Assembly: GCA_025362675.1 (NCBI GenBank)
Contig: JANYFN010000224.1
Coordinates: 1 to 58,221, forward strand
DNA length: 58,221 nucleotides
Direction: 5' to 3'
DNA from: Limisphaerales bacterium
GTDB lineage: Bacteria > Verrucomicrobiota > Verrucomicrobiia > Limisphaerales > UBA11358
Part shown: piece after piece, positions 1 to 10,621 of the stretch
How positions within the stretch are numbered: position 1 is the first letter of the stretch
How the letters are laid out: the number at the start of each line of letters is the position of its first letter
The notes under the pieces: model-generated
What the model was told of the DNA's origin: nothing
The model's database searches: none
Seen by the model: the letters and a program-made list of their open reading frames with translations, nothing else
Made by a program: the position numbers and the translations under genes

Positions 1-2300
1 GTCTGCCAAAAAAGCGGCAGCACTTGAAACGACAAATGAGCACCCGTTTCACTCCAGACCCCGTGATTATTGCAGGCAGTTACTTCAAAGTTATATTTTC
101 CAGGTGGTAGGTGAGAAAAATAAGTCACCCTTTGGTCTGCGGCCTGAATCCAACGCTTGTCGAAACCTTCTAATCGGTAACGAAAGCGAACCTGCTTCGG
201 CGCGGACAAACTTAGGGCCGTGTAACGTATCTCCAATTGCCGGGTGCCAGCCGGACAGCGGACAAACTTAGGGCCGTCGTCAACGCCAAGCGCTGAGTCA
301 GTCGTTGGAATCATCTTACCATCCGCCCGCACGGACTCGATGACCACTGGCGGCGCTAATTCATTCGGTTGGATGGCCTGTGGATCAACCATCGCCAATC
401 CTACACTGGTGACATACCATAGCCGATCATCGGCCGTGCGGCAGGCAATCGGCTGATAGCCACCCATAATTTCCCAAGTGCCCAATCCATCGCCGCTGCC
501 GAGTTGCAGACAATTTACCGACTTAATTTCACCGGCGATAAATTGATCCAGTTGTTTTCGGCTGATACGAAATATGCCGCTGGATGAACCAATCCACAGG
601 TTGCCAGCGTTATCGGAGCGGATGTCACTAATGGAATCATCCGGCAACCCCTGATCATGTGTCAACGTCCCCCAATGGCTATTCTTCAGATAGACCAAGC
701 CATTTCTCCGCGTGCCCATCCATAAGTCGCCATTGGTGGCGCAATGAAGCGCGTGCAGGCTACTGCGCAAAAATTCGCTGCGAATCTGACTAGCCTGATG
801 GGTCAACTGATCGTAGCGAAACAGTCCGCCATCTTGCAACCCCATCCAAATCGAACCATCTCCCCCCTCCGCGAAACACCGCACGTCAGAATTGGTCAAA
901 AAAATTTGCGCGGGATTCGTGCTACCCGTGTCATAGCGCGCCGCTCCCAACGTGGTGCCTAACCAAACAGCTTTGCGAGAATCTTGAAATAATGCGCTGG
1001 GATAACCAGAAGTTGGATTGGAGAGATATCTTCCGATGGGATGCTCTTTATCTCGTAGCCATAAGCCGTAACCAAACATTCCAATCCAAATCCGTCCATT
1101 GGCATCCTCCAATATGCAACACATATCTTGGTGCCAGACATCGTCTGACGGATGTTCCAACACGCGTGCGTCTCGGCTGATCCGATAGCGTCCGGCACCT
1201 TCAGTGCCCACCCAAAAACCTCCAGCCGTCGCCGGGGTAATCGTGGAAACCGCCCGGTTTTGCCAGTTATCCGCCGGGGTGATCATCTTAACCACACGCT
1301 TTGAAAGACGATTCAACCCATGAACTGTTCCTACCCAGAGGTTCTTCTCTCGATCCTCGCATAACGATAACACTTGGTCCTGCGAGAGGCCGCTGGAATG
1401 GTCTAATTTATGTTGTCGGCCATCTGAGTCAACTAACCACAAGCCTTGCCCAAACGTGCCAATCAACAACGTGCCCGATCTGGATTCATGCATTAGAGCA
1501 TTTTCCGTCACCTGTAAGTCCATTACTCCCCGATTTTCCACCCAGGCATCGCCCTGCCACCGGCGGATACATTGGCCGTCGCGAACCCATAATCCGCCAG
1601 CGCGGGCAGGTGAGATGTTGCGCCATTGACCAGATTGACCGGGGATTGTAAGTGTAATCTTCCCTGTTATAGCATCTAAAACATAAAGATTTCCGCCGTC
1701 AACTAATACCCACAAGCCACCTTTTTCCGCCGCACAAATATCCCAGATATCATGATTCTCCGGGCGAATGATCAGCGTTCCGGGAACACAATCTTTCACA
1801 GGCAGCAGGGTGTTCCGGGTGGCGACCCAAACTGTGCCTTCGCGCGTTTCGACTAACCGCTCCACTGGCCCTGAAAGCCCGGAGGGCGGAAGATCAAGTT
1901 TGTGAAAACCGCCGGTATCCTTCCATCCAATTTCCCCCGACTGAGTGCCATACCAGAGACGCCCGTGACTATCCTCCAGAAGACATTTGACCAGACTACT
2001 CGCAAGCCCAGGAGTATCTGAATCATAAAAGCGTTCGAACCGCACGCCATCGAATCGGGCTAAACCATCAAGTGTTGCCAGCCAGATATATCCATCTTGG
2101 GTTTGGACTACTTCATGAATTCGCGCTGAAGGCAATCCGTCTTGAACCTGCCAATCAACGATGACAAAGTCAGAGTCTTGCGTGCCGCCAAACTCGTCCG
2201 CCAAAACTAAATTTGTTAGAAAAAGCCACGCCAGCAAAAAGTAAATGTTTTTGCAGACGACCCGCTGTCGAAACAACCGACCAAGTGCGGATGCTTTCAT
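1..2300 (-). CDS. Two-component regulator propeller (Reg_prop/Y_Y_Y) sensor protein, partial
   Basis: The reverse strand stays open from an ATG at 2300 to the window edge, giving at least 766 residues with the C-terminus missing. A signal peptide (MKASALGRLF, then a hydrophobic core ending near ADEFGG) is followed by the hallmark opening VDWQVQDGLPSARIHEVVQT and repeated blades of the type DGYIWLATLDGLARFDG, ENLWVGT and GNLWIGSS. These are Reg_prop beta-propeller repeats over about residues 45-660. Residues about 670-766 match a Y_Y_Y domain, with YRLEGFDKRW and FSHLPPGKYNFEV. In this family the periplasmic propeller senses a ligand and passes the signal through a membrane segment to a histidine kinase, sometimes with a DNA-binding output. 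That part lies outside the window. Its position beside the polysaccharide genes suggests it senses a breakdown product, but this is inferred. Confidence 0.88.
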   Translation of the reverse strand, partial: MKASALGRLFRQRVVCKNIYFLLAWLFLTNLVLADEFGGTQDSDFVIVDWQVQDGLPSARIHEVVQTQDGYIWLATLDGLARFDGVRFERFYDSDTPGLASSLVKCLLEDSHGRLWYGTQSGEIGWKDTGGFHKLDLPPSGLSGPVERLVETREGTVWVATRNTLLPVKDCVPGTLIIRPENHDIWDICAAEKGGLWVLVDGGNLYVLDAITGKITLTIPGQSGQWRNISPARAGGLWVRDGQCIRRWQGDAWVENRGVMDLQVTENALMHESRSGTLLIGTFGQGLWLVDSDGRQHKLDHSSGLSQDQVLSLCEDREKNLWVGTVHGLNRLSKRVVKMITPADNWQNRAVSTITPATAGGFWVGTEGAGRYRISRDARVLEHPSDDVWHQDMCCILEDANGRIWIGMFGYGLWLRDKEHPIGRYLSNPTSGYPSALFQDSRKAVWLGTTLGAARYDTGSTNPAQIFLTNSDVRCFAEGGDGSIWMGLQDGGLFRYDQLTHQASQIRSEFLRSSLHALHCATNGDLWMGTRRNGLVYLKNSHWGTLTHDQGLPDDSISDIRSDNAGNLWIGSSSGIFRISRKQLDQFIAGEIKSVNCLQLGSGDGLGTWEIMGGYQPIACRTADDRLWYVTSVGLAMVDPQAIQPNELAPPVVIESVRADGKMIPTTDSALGVDDGPKFVRCPAGTRQLEIRYTALSLSAPKQVRFRYRLEGFDKRWIQAADQRVTYFSHLPPGKYNFEVTACNNHGVWSETGAHLSFQVLPLFWQ

Positions 2301-2438
2301 TTGTTAAATGCTTGCAAAAAAAAGCGCCATTGCCAGTTGAAAAATCTTATGTATCCAACGACAAAAGTGGCACTGATTTTTTATCGGCCACCGAAAATTG
2401 CCGTTCAAAATCAGCTAGGTTGCCAACGTCGCCCACGA

Positions 2439-3335
2439 TCACTCATTCCCAACGAACGGGTAACCACTCACAAGAAAGGCAACGTCATCTTGGGTGGATG
2501 CTGCGCTGGGCGACGATCCATATTTGGAGTTATTCATGCTGGCGGCATACGCACTTGTTGCTCCATTGATCCAACGGCGCGAAGTAGCATGGCCATCCGC
2601 CCAGCAAAACGTGCTGGAACTCCCATGAAACACTGCCGGTGAATCTACCAAGGTCGTGCCCGCCCAATTGTTTGCCGCCGTTCCTTGCACACTCATGACC
2701 CAGGTTCCCCAATTCTCTCCCCGCGGATCGTTTTCTTCTACAAATATAAATTTGCTCGTGGGGTGCTGCAATTGGCCTCGCTTGGTTAAAAGCTCGGTCG
2801 CTGTGGGATGCGCGGGCCAGGCTTGCCCGTTCAGACCGGTTACGGCGGAAAGACTGCGGAAGGTAAACCCGCCGGCAGACGGTAATCTATAACGCAAATC
2901 TCCGGGACAGTGAACCACGTCGGGATTTTTTAGATACTGCGCCAGCGCACCTTGACTAATGCATTGTTGCGTCAATAGAACAATGTAATCTTGGCTGCTT
3001 AAAGCACCTTGCGGGGGCACCACCGGTAAACTGTTCGCTATTCCAGTAGCGGTAGCATACTGGTAGCACCACGGTTTCTGGGTGGTGGTGGCCACATTAT
3101 TCAGGTTCACCAACAGATCTTGATTGTCGTCCGCATACATGATCCAGCCCAAGGCTAGTTGCTTTTCATTACTGAGGCAAACAGCTGTGGAGGCTTTTTG
3201 CTTGGCCTTCGCTAAGGCCGGCAGCAGCATGGCTGCTAGGATGGCGATGATCGCGATGACGACCAAGAGCTCAATCAATGTAAAAGCAGCCGCTCGCCGG
3301 ATATTTTTTGACTGGATTGAAGCAGGATTTTTCAT
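2439..3335 (-). CDS. Pseudopilin-like protein, H-X9-DG/DUF1559 type
   Basis: This 298-residue protein has a short basic leader ([17 protein letters not shown]) followed by the type IV pilin/type II secretion pseudopilin block [20 protein letters not shown]. Prepilin peptidase would cleave before the Phe, and the Glu at mature position 5 is present. The C-terminal part carries [13 protein letters not shown], the F-x-D-G-H motif seen in all five paralogues here. The family is greatly expanded in Verrucomicrobiota, Lentisphaerae and Planctomycetes. Its role is not settled; minor pseudopilins of a type II secretion system or a surface appendage are possible. It starts 19 bp after the GH29 stop and is probably the last gene of the 10358-to-2439 unit. 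Confidence 0.85.
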   Translation of the reverse strand: MKNPASIQSKNIRRAAAFTLIELLVVIAIIAILAAMLLPALAKAKQKASTAVCLSNEKQLALGWIMYADDNQDLLVNLNNVATTTQKPWCYQYATATGIANSLPVVPPQGALSSQDYIVLLTQQCISQGALAQYLKNPDVVHCPGDLRYRLPSAGGFTFRSLSAVTGLNGQAWPAHPTATELLTKRGQLQHPTSKFIFVEENDPRGENWGTWVMSVQGTAANNWAGTTLVDSPAVFHGSSSTFCWADGHATSRRWINGATSAYAASMNNSKYGSSPSAASTQDDVAFLVSGYPFVGNE

Positions 3336-3354
3336 ATAGTTACTAAATGGTTTA

Positions 3355-4773
3355 TTAGTCTTTTTTTACTTCCACAATTTTATCTGCCAGATCTAGGCGC
3401 ACTACGGAGGCGACCGCATCGGGTGATTTTACTGGCAACGAAAGCGATATGCCCGCCTCACTCTGATGGACCGCAATGGATTGTGCGGGCGCGGCCAATA
3501 GCGATGCTTTCAACACTTTTGTTTTCAAGGCTGGCAATTCAAATGTTCCATCCGTAGGCCAATTGAAAATGATCAGATAGATTTCCCCCGGCTTAGTCGT
3601 GCAACGCCAGTTATTAGCGGAAGAAACCATCGCGTCATTGCCGTAGCCGTCCTTGGCTTTCACGGCGGCTCCAAGTTCACCGCCAAACGGCGTCGCCTTA
3701 GTGCCATAGATCGCCTCGCCATTAACCTTCATCCACTTACCGACCTCAGCGAGACGGTCGAGGCTGGGCTGCGGCATCAAACCTTGGCTCGTCGGCCCGA
3801 CGTTCAGCAGGTAGTTTCCGCCTTTGCTGGCGATATCACAAAGATTGCGGATGATGGTCGCGGCCGACTTCCAATTGTTATCGTTACTTTTGAAGCCCCA
3901 AGTATCATTCATCGTCATACAACTTTCCCAGTCGCGGCCTGGAAATCCGCGCGGCGGAATGTGCTGTTCAGGTGTTTCCGTATCGCCTTTGAAGCCGCCA
4001 CCGAGCCGGTTATTCATGATAATGTTTGGGCGAAGCTGTTTAACCACGTCGTTAAGTTTGCGCGCGCGTTCCTGATTCATACCGCAAGGGGTGTCCCACC
4101 ACAGCACCGCCGGAAACTCGCCGTAGTTAGATAAAATTTCTTTCACCTGCGGCACGGCCACTTGGTCAATGTAATCATCCATGCTGTGCTCCTGAGCTTT
4201 ATCCCATCTAGCTTCGCAAGTCGCTCCGCCATTATTCCAATCTTGCGCCTGCGAATAATAAAAACCGAGTTTGACCCCGTATTTGTGGCACGCGGTGGCG
4301 AGGTCCTTCAACGGGTCTTTGGCAAAGGGCGTCGCTTGAACGATGTTCCATAAACTCGCCTTAGTGTCGAACATGGCAAAACCATCATGGTGCTTCGAAG
4401 TGATGACGATGTATTTCATGCCCGCATCAGCGGCGGCTTTGACCCAGGCATCGGCATCGAATTTCACGGGGTTAAATTCCTTGGCGTATTGTTGGTATTC
4501 CGCCATGGGAATCTTAGCGCGGCACATGATCCACTCGCCAATGCCGGACACTGCTTTGTCGTGATAAAACCCCGCCGGCACGGAATAAACTCCCCAATGA
4601 ATAAACATCCCGAACTTCGCATCCCGCCACCACGCCATCCGCGCATCGCGTTGCGCCGGGGTTTCGGTCGGCAATGAATTCGTTTCATTGGCAATCGCGC
4701 AGTGGGAGCTGACACACAACGCGCCAGCCAGCAACGTCAATACAAACAAGGTTTTAAAGGATTTATTTTTCAT
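3355..4773 (-). CDS. GH29 alpha-L-fucosidase (secreted)
   Basis: This enzyme, 472 residues from the chosen start, should release alpha-linked L-fucose. A signal peptide ([20 protein letters not shown]) precedes the GH29 N-terminal signature [18 protein letters not shown]. The active-site strand [10 protein letters not shown] follows, and the likely nucleophile is Asp227 in VLWWDTP. The conserved [14 protein letters not shown] segment appears further on, and the C-terminus is a beta-sandwich. I chose the ATG at 4773 because it gives a clean signal peptide. An ATG 39 bp further upstream, at 4812, would abut the preceding stop codon and add residues with no signal character. The gene sits between the GH128-like giant and a pseudopilin, probably co-transcribed with both. 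Confidence 0.92.
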   Translation of the reverse strand: MKNKSFKTLFVLTLLAGALCVSSHCAIANETNSLPTETPAQRDARMAWWRDAKFGMFIHWGVYSVPAGFYHDKAVSGIGEWIMCRAKIPMAEYQQYAKEFNPVKFDADAWVKAAADAGMKYIVITSKHHDGFAMFDTKASLWNIVQATPFAKDPLKDLATACHKYGVKLGFYYSQAQDWNNGGATCEARWDKAQEHSMDDYIDQVAVPQVKEILSNYGEFPAVLWWDTPCGMNQERARKLNDVVKQLRPNIIMNNRLGGGFKGDTETPEQHIPPRGFPGRDWESCMTMNDTWGFKSNDNNWKSAATIIRNLCDIASKGGNYLLNVGPTSQGLMPQPSLDRLAEVGKWMKVNGEAIYGTKATPFGGELGAAVKAKDGYGNDAMVSSANNWRCTTKPGEIYLIIFNWPTDGTFELPALKTKVLKASLLAAPAQSIAVHQSEAGISLSLPVKSPDAVASVVRLDLADKIVEVKKD

Positions 4774-4812
4774 GGGTTTCAAATTTGAAGCTAGCAGAGT
4801 AGGCAAAGTCAA

Positions 4813-7800
4813 TCACAAAGGATAGCGTAAGCGAAAGAACAAATTTGTCGCTGCCGGATTGAGTTGAATTGTCAGGTTGGTCGCCGACTGTGAACCTAAG
4901 ATATCAAACCAGTAATTCGAACTTCCTAAGTTCACCGTATTAGACTGTGCGATCCAACCTAGATGATCACCCGGCCAGGTTAGCAAAAGGGTGCTGCCAC
5001 TAAGTGCGAAGTTAAGACTGGTCGGACTGTTGGATACCGTGCTGGTCACCACCAAATCCAAACCACCTGTGCCGTTAGTTTGCAAGGAGACCGTTCCCGA
5101 AGCCCCGTTGCCCGAAACCGTTACTGTTGGCAGCGTGCCTGCTACTTTGCCTAGGTTCCCGGCTGTCGCCGCCGCAATCAGCGGATATTTTCCCGGAGTT
5201 AAAGTCGTTCCGGTATTGTTGACCTTAATCAGCGTGCTGGTAGAGAGAGTCATGGTGCCATTAGTCTGAATCAGCGAGGGATTCACACCATCAGTTAAGA
5301 GTAACACCAAGCCCAGGCTACAATTAGCGTTGCCATTCAGCACCGCTCCCACCGAGCTGTTCATCAACGTGCATCCGCTGCTCAGCGCAAATGTTGAGGT
5401 TTCACCCGACACATCAAACGTCGCGCCGCCCGCCACGATGACGTTTGTGCTGGCAAGTGAACTGTTCCCGGTCAATGCCAACTTACCGCCACTGACAGTG
5501 GTGTTGCCGGTGTAGGTGTTTGTGCCCGACAGCGTCAGCGCGCCTAAACCATTCACTACCAGCGATCCGGTGCCGGAAATATTTCCGGACACAATCTGGC
5601 TGGCAGAACTGTTGTAGTTAAAAGCTCCATTGTCGGTAATGGTGGCCGCATAGTTGCCATTTCCTAATTGCCCTGACCCGCTGATGGTAAGCTTGGCGGT
5701 GTTGATGATCATGCTGCCAGTGTAGGTGTTAGTCCCACCCAACGACACCGTGCCGCCGCCCGCGATGATCAGGTCGGCGACGCCGCCGACACTGGCGTTG
5801 AGGCTCAAGGTTCGCGCGTTGGTGACGCTCCAAAAATGCCGGGAGTAACCCTGCTGGCCACAGATAAATAAAGGCGTGTTGATGGTGAGATCTTGGCTGG
5901 CTCCGGAAAGATCAATGCCGTTGCCGATCACTAAGGTGTTGGTAGCAGTGATAGAAACCAGTCCTGCGGGGTTGCTGACCATGAGGCTGTAAACCGTGAA
6001 ATTATTTAAGTTGGGAATATTGATCGGCAACTTCAGCATCGTGTTCAGATTATTAGTCGAAAGGCTGTTGAAGACCAAAGCATAATTCCCCTCCTGATTT
6101 ACACTCGGGTTTGCCATCGTAGCATTCCAATTGGCAGCCTCGACCCAGGAAGCATTCGTGCTGCCGGTCCACACTGTCGAGACCGGAGTGTAGGGCACAA
6201 TGAACCGCCATTGCACGGCGGTGCCCGTGGTGGTGTTGGCGACCATGCTGAACGCGGCGGTGAAAGTTGAATTGTTGTAAGCCAGAGTCAGCCGCTTGCT
6301 CGTGGCCGGATGCTCCAGATAATACCATCCATACTGATATGAAGTTAGCGACCACTGCACGGCCGTGCCCGTGGTCCCCGGAGCCACCAGTGTAACCGAA
6401 GTGCCATTGTAACTAAGCCGCCGTCCGTCCAAAGCGGAAACCAAGTAATACAACCCGGCTGTGGGAGTTGGCTGCAACGTCCATTTGGTGACGGTATCTC
6501 GAACCAAAATGCTCTTAGCATCCGGCAGTTGGGGATCGAGCATATTTGCCAAGTTCTTTCGCGTGCCGCTGTTATAGATGTAATAAACCTTGTTGGTCTC
6601 CACGTTCGCATCGCAGTCCCAGCCCGCATACAACTCGCCAAACGGCGTGACCAAGCTGTTCGTGTCGTAGGACACGGAAATCGGCGGAGCTGTCACATGA
6701 GCCGTATTCTGAATCCATGGTTCGGTTGCCATGGAACCGGGGCCGGCCCGCCATAGATACAGGGAATACTTCCTCAGCCAAGTCACGCTTTCCGCCCGCC
6801 AGATGAATTCAGCCAGCGCGGTGTAATTATCTTCCTCGGTCCAAACCTGGCCGTCAGTGGTGCCGCTCCAGTCCACAATGCTAAACTCAGTCAGCCACAT
6901 CGGAATCCCATAAGTGTTATAGGCCGTTTGCATGGGATTGATCCAGATGCTGGAGGATCCGCTGGAGTTGTTGCCCGGATATTCATGTGCGGGCAGGTAG
7001 TCCACGCGGCAACCCCAGTTGGTGATGTAGCCATAAAAAGTTTTATTCCAGGTGCCGTTTACATCGGCCGCTGCCGGGCCGGCCAGTGGCAAATCCAAAT
7101 TTTGATCGTTCATCCAATAGATGGCACCATTGGTGGGATCGATGTTTGCCTGATCTACGTGGTCGGGTTCATTAAAGCCCATAACGTTAAGCGAGTAATT
7201 GGCCGTGCGCCAGCCGGGCTGTAAGGTCCAAAGATTCCCAGCCACGGTGCTGCCGCGATACCAAGTGTCCGGATCCATGGGGTAATAATTAACACTAGGC
7301 GCATTAGGGTCCGGGCCATACCACCAGCCATAAGTCCAGTTGGCATCGAACGTGACCGGATAGTTGCCCCACGAACCGGCGACTCCTTTTTTTGGAAAGA
7401 TTTGTGCGAGGGGAATTTGGAAGAGCTGAGTCGCTGAATTGGCCTGCACATTTTGCACCAACGCTCCGCCTTGCGTGTCCAGCACCAAGCCGCTGAATTG
7501 ATTGACTAAATAAAAATTTATGCTGTCCGCCGCCTGCAAATACCACTCCTGATCCGGCAAGGCCGAATAATCTTCTTCCACCAACGCCACCCCAGCGTTC
7601 GTCGTCAACTGCGCACCCGCCAGACAAAGGCCGGTGTTGCGATTGATGAGCCGATACGTCCCGTTGTCGTAGTTCAACAACACTTGATATTGCGTCGTCC
7701 AGTTTGTCACTGCCGCCGTTCCCAAAACCGGCACGCCATTGCTTTCCATGACTACTTTTCCCGCGACTGAATTACTCAGGTAGTAATACGAATCACTGTA

Positions 7801-9429
7801 AGTATCGTATTTCGCCGTGACCGGTGTGTTGGAAACAATCCCCGTCCCTAGCGGATAACCGCCGTTGCTGTTCGCTGGAAAAATGCACAGTTCCTGCACC
7901 GCGCTGACGCCGCTGTTGGTGAATACCAATTGAACTTTGGTTGTGGTCACCGGCGTGGTAAATGGGATGACCAGCGCCGTTGAACTATTGCCCGACACAC
8001 TGCCGCCGGAAATGTTCGCCCACGCGCTCCCAGTCCAGTATTGCAATACGAAGTTGGTCAGCGGCGTCACGCCCGTCCCTCCCGAATACAAATGCGCGCT
8101 CCCAATCTTGTTCGTGAATTGCAAATTGATTAGCAAGGCATTACTACCCACGAGAGTCGTTTGCCACGTCGAGGCCGGACTCACTAATCCGTCGGACGCG
8201 AGCAACGGCCAATTACCATAAGCATTCGCCGTCGCAAACGCGGGCTGCTTGCGAGCCAGATCAATTGAAAAATCCGTGCCAAACGGATAGCTGTTCGTGC
8301 CATTCGGCGGATACAATGCGAGTTGCCGGATGCGAATCGGACTGTCCAGCGAATCATAAACCCGGAATGACGTGGACGTGATTGCAGAACTGAAGACAAT
8401 GTTTCGCTCCACGTTGGTGTTGCCAACCACCGTCGAGCCGGGCACTGTGACCCAATTCCCATTCGTCAGATATTGAAAGTAGAAAACGGTCATGGGCGAA
8501 GCGTTGTTCAGTCCCATCGCCAGTTGCGCGCTGCCCACGCTCACGGGAAATGGAAACGTCACGCCGGCCCAATGCGGCCCGGAGTTGTCGCTCATCCAAC
8601 CACTGTTGTCCGTAACAAAGCCTTGCGTGATATAAGCCGCAGACTGCGTTCCGTTGGTCGAATCCGTAATGACCGGCTGATACTTCGCCAAGTTCACTCG
8701 CGCCGGGTTGAAAGCATACACGCCGACATCGCGCAGATTGATGGCGTTGAGCTGCACCTCAACCGTGCTGGTCAGCGTGAACACCTGGCTCGTGCTGTTC
8801 GCCACGAAATTACCGATCGTATATTGGCCCAGGCCCCCAGCGGCATGCGTCACGTTATAAGCCAACGTGACCGTGTTACCACCAACAATATTTTCAACAC
8901 GGGTGGCGAAGTTGGTGCGCGTGTCCGCCGCCCAAACCTGCACGGCATAGCTATGGCCGGGAATCAAATTATTCAACGTCACCGTCCCAGAAGTCACGTC
9001 TCCGTAGGCGCAACCTTTCAGCACAGTTTGGTAAGGAGTGCTCAATCCCGCGAACGGCTGATTAGTTGTGGCAAAAGGAGTAAGATCGCCCTGGAAGTTG
9101 GCACTAAAGGTTATGTTACCGCCGCCCCAGGTGGCATGACCGGTGACGGCGACGAAGGTCACGCCATTCACATTCGTGGTGCCGGTAGTAATGCCACGGG
9201 CATAGGCATAGAGCGCAGTGCCGTTGGTGTTCACATCCGTATCACCGCTCATAGTTGTTGGCACCCCCCAGGTGAGGCTGGCCGCAAATCCAGTCACTGC
9301 CGCCAGATAAAATCCTACCGCGAGCGCTAGCCAAATCAGTGCCTGAGGCCGTGCCGGACTGCGTCCGGAAAACGACCCCGTGGACAAGCTTGACCTGCTC
9401 TTATAATTGGCGGCAGTAAGGTTTTGCAT
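4813..9429 (-). CDS. Multidomain secreted GH128-like hydrolase with lectin modules and beta-strand repeats
   Basis: This 1538-residue protein begins with a 30-residue basic leader and a hydrophobic signal segment (ALIWLALAVGFYLAAVTGFA). Approximate layout: residues 50-240, an N-terminal module shared with the 10622-16420 protein; 245-380 and 385-515, two discoidin/CBM32-like modules; 530-650, a ricin-B-like module; 660-900, a GH128 (Glyco_hydro_cc) catalytic domain; 950-1090, a second ricin-like module; 1100-1460, autotransporter-associated beta-strand repeats (GTNTYTGNTTVSGGKL); then a C-terminal module ending FFRLRYPL. Candidate catalytic glutamates are in GFNEPDH (about residue 753) and WLTEFSI (about 847), matching the acid/base and nucleophile positions of GH128. 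Characterised GH128 enzymes act on beta-1,3-glucan; the real substrate here is unknown. No autotransporter barrel is present. Confidence 0.8.
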   Translation of the reverse strand: MQNLTAANYKSRSSLSTGSFSGRSPARPQALIWLALAVGFYLAAVTGFAASLTWGVPTTMSGDTDVNTNGTALYAYARGITTGTTNVNGVTFVAVTGHATWGGGNITFSANFQGDLTPFATTNQPFAGLSTPYQTVLKGCAYGDVTSGTVTLNNLIPGHSYAVQVWAADTRTNFATRVENIVGGNTVTLAYNVTHAAGGLGQYTIGNFVANSTSQVFTLTSTVEVQLNAINLRDVGVYAFNPARVNLAKYQPVITDSTNGTQSAAYITQGFVTDNSGWMSDNSGPHWAGVTFPFPVSVGSAQLAMGLNNASPMTVFYFQYLTNGNWVTVPGSTVVGNTNVERNIVFSSAITSTSFRVYDSLDSPIRIRQLALYPPNGTNSYPFGTDFSIDLARKQPAFATANAYGNWPLLASDGLVSPASTWQTTLVGSNALLINLQFTNKIGSAHLYSGGTGVTPLTNFVLQYWTGSAWANISGGSVSGNSSTALVIPFTTPVTTTKVQLVFTNSGVSAVQELCIFPANSNGGYPLGTGIVSNTPVTAKYDTYSDSYYYLSNSVAGKVVMESNGVPVLGTAAVTNWTTQYQVLLNYDNGTYRLINRNTGLCLAGAQLTTNAGVALVEEDYSALPDQEWYLQAADSINFYLVNQFSGLVLDTQGGALVQNVQANSATQLFQIPLAQIFPKKGVAGSWGNYPVTFDANWTYGWWYGPDPNAPSVNYYPMDPDTWYRGSTVAGNLWTLQPGWRTANYSLNVMGFNEPDHVDQANIDPTNGAIYWMNDQNLDLPLAGPAAADVNGTWNKTFYGYITNWGCRVDYLPAHEYPGNNSSGSSSIWINPMQTAYNTYGIPMWLTEFSIVDWSGTTDGQVWTEEDNYTALAEFIWRAESVTWLRKYSLYLWRAGPGSMATEPWIQNTAHVTAPPISVSYDTNSLVTPFGELYAGWDCDANVETNKVYYIYNSGTRKNLANMLDPQLPDAKSILVRDTVTKWTLQPTPTAGLYYLVSALDGRRLSYNGTSVTLVAPGTTGTAVQWSLTSYQYGWYYLEHPATSKRLTLAYNNSTFTAAFSMVANTTTGTAVQWRFIVPYTPVSTVWTGSTNASWVEAANWNATMANPSVNQEGNYALVFNSLSTNNLNTMLKLPINIPNLNNFTVYSLMVSNPAGLVSITATNTLVIGNGIDLSGASQDLTINTPLFICGQQGYSRHFWSVTNARTLSLNASVGGVADLIIAGGGTVSLGGTNTYTGSMIINTAKLTISGSGQLGNGNYAATITDNGAFNYNSSASQIVSGNISGTGSLVVNGLGALTLSGTNTYTGNTTVSGGKLALTGNSSLASTNVIVAGGATFDVSGETSTFALSSGCTLMNSSVGAVLNGNANCSLGLVLLLTDGVNPSLIQTNGTMTLSTSTLIKVNNTGTTLTPGKYPLIAAATAGNLGKVAGTLPTVTVSGNGASGTVSLQTNGTGGLDLVVTSTVSNSPTSLNFALSGSTLLLTWPGDHLGWIAQSNTVNLGSSNYWFDILGSQSATNLTIQLNPAATNLFFRLRYPL

Positions 9430-9497
9430 GAATGTTCGTTGGATTCTACTCTATCTTGAATCAATTTTCTAAAATCTGGATTAAACGAGGCGTAAAT

Positions 9498-10358
9498 CTA
9501 GGGTGCGGGAGTCGAACTCCAGGGGTTGGCAACCGGCGTGCAACCATTATACCACACCACATTTTTTATATCTTGCAGCTTCCACAACGAAGCGTGCCCA
9601 TCGGCAAAAGCCAGGTCGGTGGCGCCCGCTAGCGGCTGCCCGGCGGTGACGGTCGCGCCGGCTTTCATTGGATGGCGGGCGATACAGATTCGGCCCAAAC
9701 TTGTGTTCTGATTGCCATTGAACAAATCCGTCGGCGGCATAGCGGCGTGGGTGGGCCAGCTATCCGGCCAGATAGCATCCATAAAAGTCGGGGTGCTGGC
9801 GGGTTGTGAAATTGAGGACTCTTTCGGGAAAAAATACGGCGCGTTGGCTGGCGGCACATAAGTGGAAATGCCACTCGATTGGTCATACTGGTATAGCCAG
9901 CCATTCATGGCGTAGCTACCCGTGTTCAAATCTGCGTTATTGGCAATGCCCCAATGCCACGGCGTCTTCGCGTCACCATAGGTGTTCGTCACCGCTCCAA
10001 AATTAGCTGCGGTCGGGCACAAACGGATGGCCGCCACCTGTGATTGATAGGCGATCAGAGTCTGCATCCACAGCACGTTGACCGAATTATAATAGATCGC
10101 TTTGCCAAAATCCTGTTGATACATGATGTAAGCCAAATCCATTTGTTTGAGGTTACTGATACATTTAATCCCATAAGCCCTCTGCTTGGCGGCGGACAGC
10201 GCCGGCAACAGCATCGCCGCTAGAATCGCGATGATGGCAATGACCACGAGTAGTTCGATGAGTGTGAAGCCGTGTGTTTTGCCCGACCGCGGCGGTTGGA
10301 TTACAGCCGCCGCGCGGGAGTGGGCGTGAGGGAGTAGTATCAGCGATTTATTACTCAT
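9498..10358 (-). CDS. Pseudopilin-like protein, H-X9-DG/DUF1559 type
   Basis: This 286-residue protein has a longer leader than usual (about 30 residues), then [20 protein letters not shown] with Glu5, and a C-terminal [12 protein letters not shown] motif. It is the first gene of the leftward unit that continues into the GH128 giant 68 bp downstream, GH29 and a second pseudopilin. A 16-bp palindrome lies 130 bp upstream of its start at 10488-10503. The last 60 bases of the gene look somewhat like a tRNA-Gly (see findings). Confidence 0.85.
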   Translation of the reverse strand: MSNKSLILLPHAHSRAAAVIQPPRSGKTHGFTLIELLVVIAIIAILAAMLLPALSAAKQRAYGIKCISNLKQMDLAYIMYQQDFGKAIYYNSVNVLWMQTLIAYQSQVAAIRLCPTAANFGAVTNTYGDAKTPWHWGIANNADLNTGSYAMNGWLYQYDQSSGISTYVPPANAPYFFPKESSISQPASTPTFMDAIWPDSWPTHAAMPPTDLFNGNQNTSLGRICIARHPMKAGATVTAGQPLAGATDLAFADGHASLWKLQDIKNVVWYNGCTPVANPWSSTPAP

Positions 10359-10487
10359 AATCTCATGATTTTAATGGCGCATTCAAATTTGTTCTCGGTC
10401 ACCGCCAAACGTGATAATCCCAGTGCCTTCAAACATTGATGCGGTGAACTTAATAAACAATGTGGACTTTTTCGCTTTTCTTACAAA

Positions 10488-10503
10488 TCACGAGTTCTCG
10501 TGA
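10488..10503 (-). promoter_or_regulatory. Candidate operator palindrome, site 1
   Basis: TCACGAGTTCTCGTGA is a perfect 16-bp inverted repeat (7-bp arms around a TT centre). It lies about 130 bp upstream of the pseudopilin that heads the unit 10358-2439. Read toward that gene it is TCACGAGAACTCGTGA followed by TT. It is one of six copies in this window, each in front of a transcription unit, with unrelated flanks. The cognate regulator is unknown. Confidence 0.7.
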
Positions 10504-10562
10504 GAGCATCCACCGCCTTGGCCACCGTCGATTCCATGGCATCCAGGATTTTTTATAGGGTT

Positions 10563-10598
10563 GAGGCCGTCACAGGAACCCAAGCCTGCGACGGCCTC
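10563..10598 (-). terminator. Strong hairpin 3' of the 1932-aa repeat protein gene
   Basis: Arms GAGGCCGTC (10563-10571) and GACGGCCTC (10590-10598) pair perfectly. After one mismatch the stem continues with CAGG/CCTG around an 8-base loop, giving 13 pairs in total. It lies 24 bp past the stop codon of the leftward gene 10622-16420. No clear U-run follows on the minus strand, so it may be a stabilising or Rho-assisted hairpin rather than a classical intrinsic terminator. Confidence 0.5.
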
Positions 10599-10621
10599 TA
10601 CTTCAACCTAAGCTCGACCGC

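Noticed and set aside
8473..9330. 285-residue plus-strand open frame opposite the GH128-like gene
   Set aside because: It is a shadow of the minus-strand gene, rich in His/Arg, with no domain.
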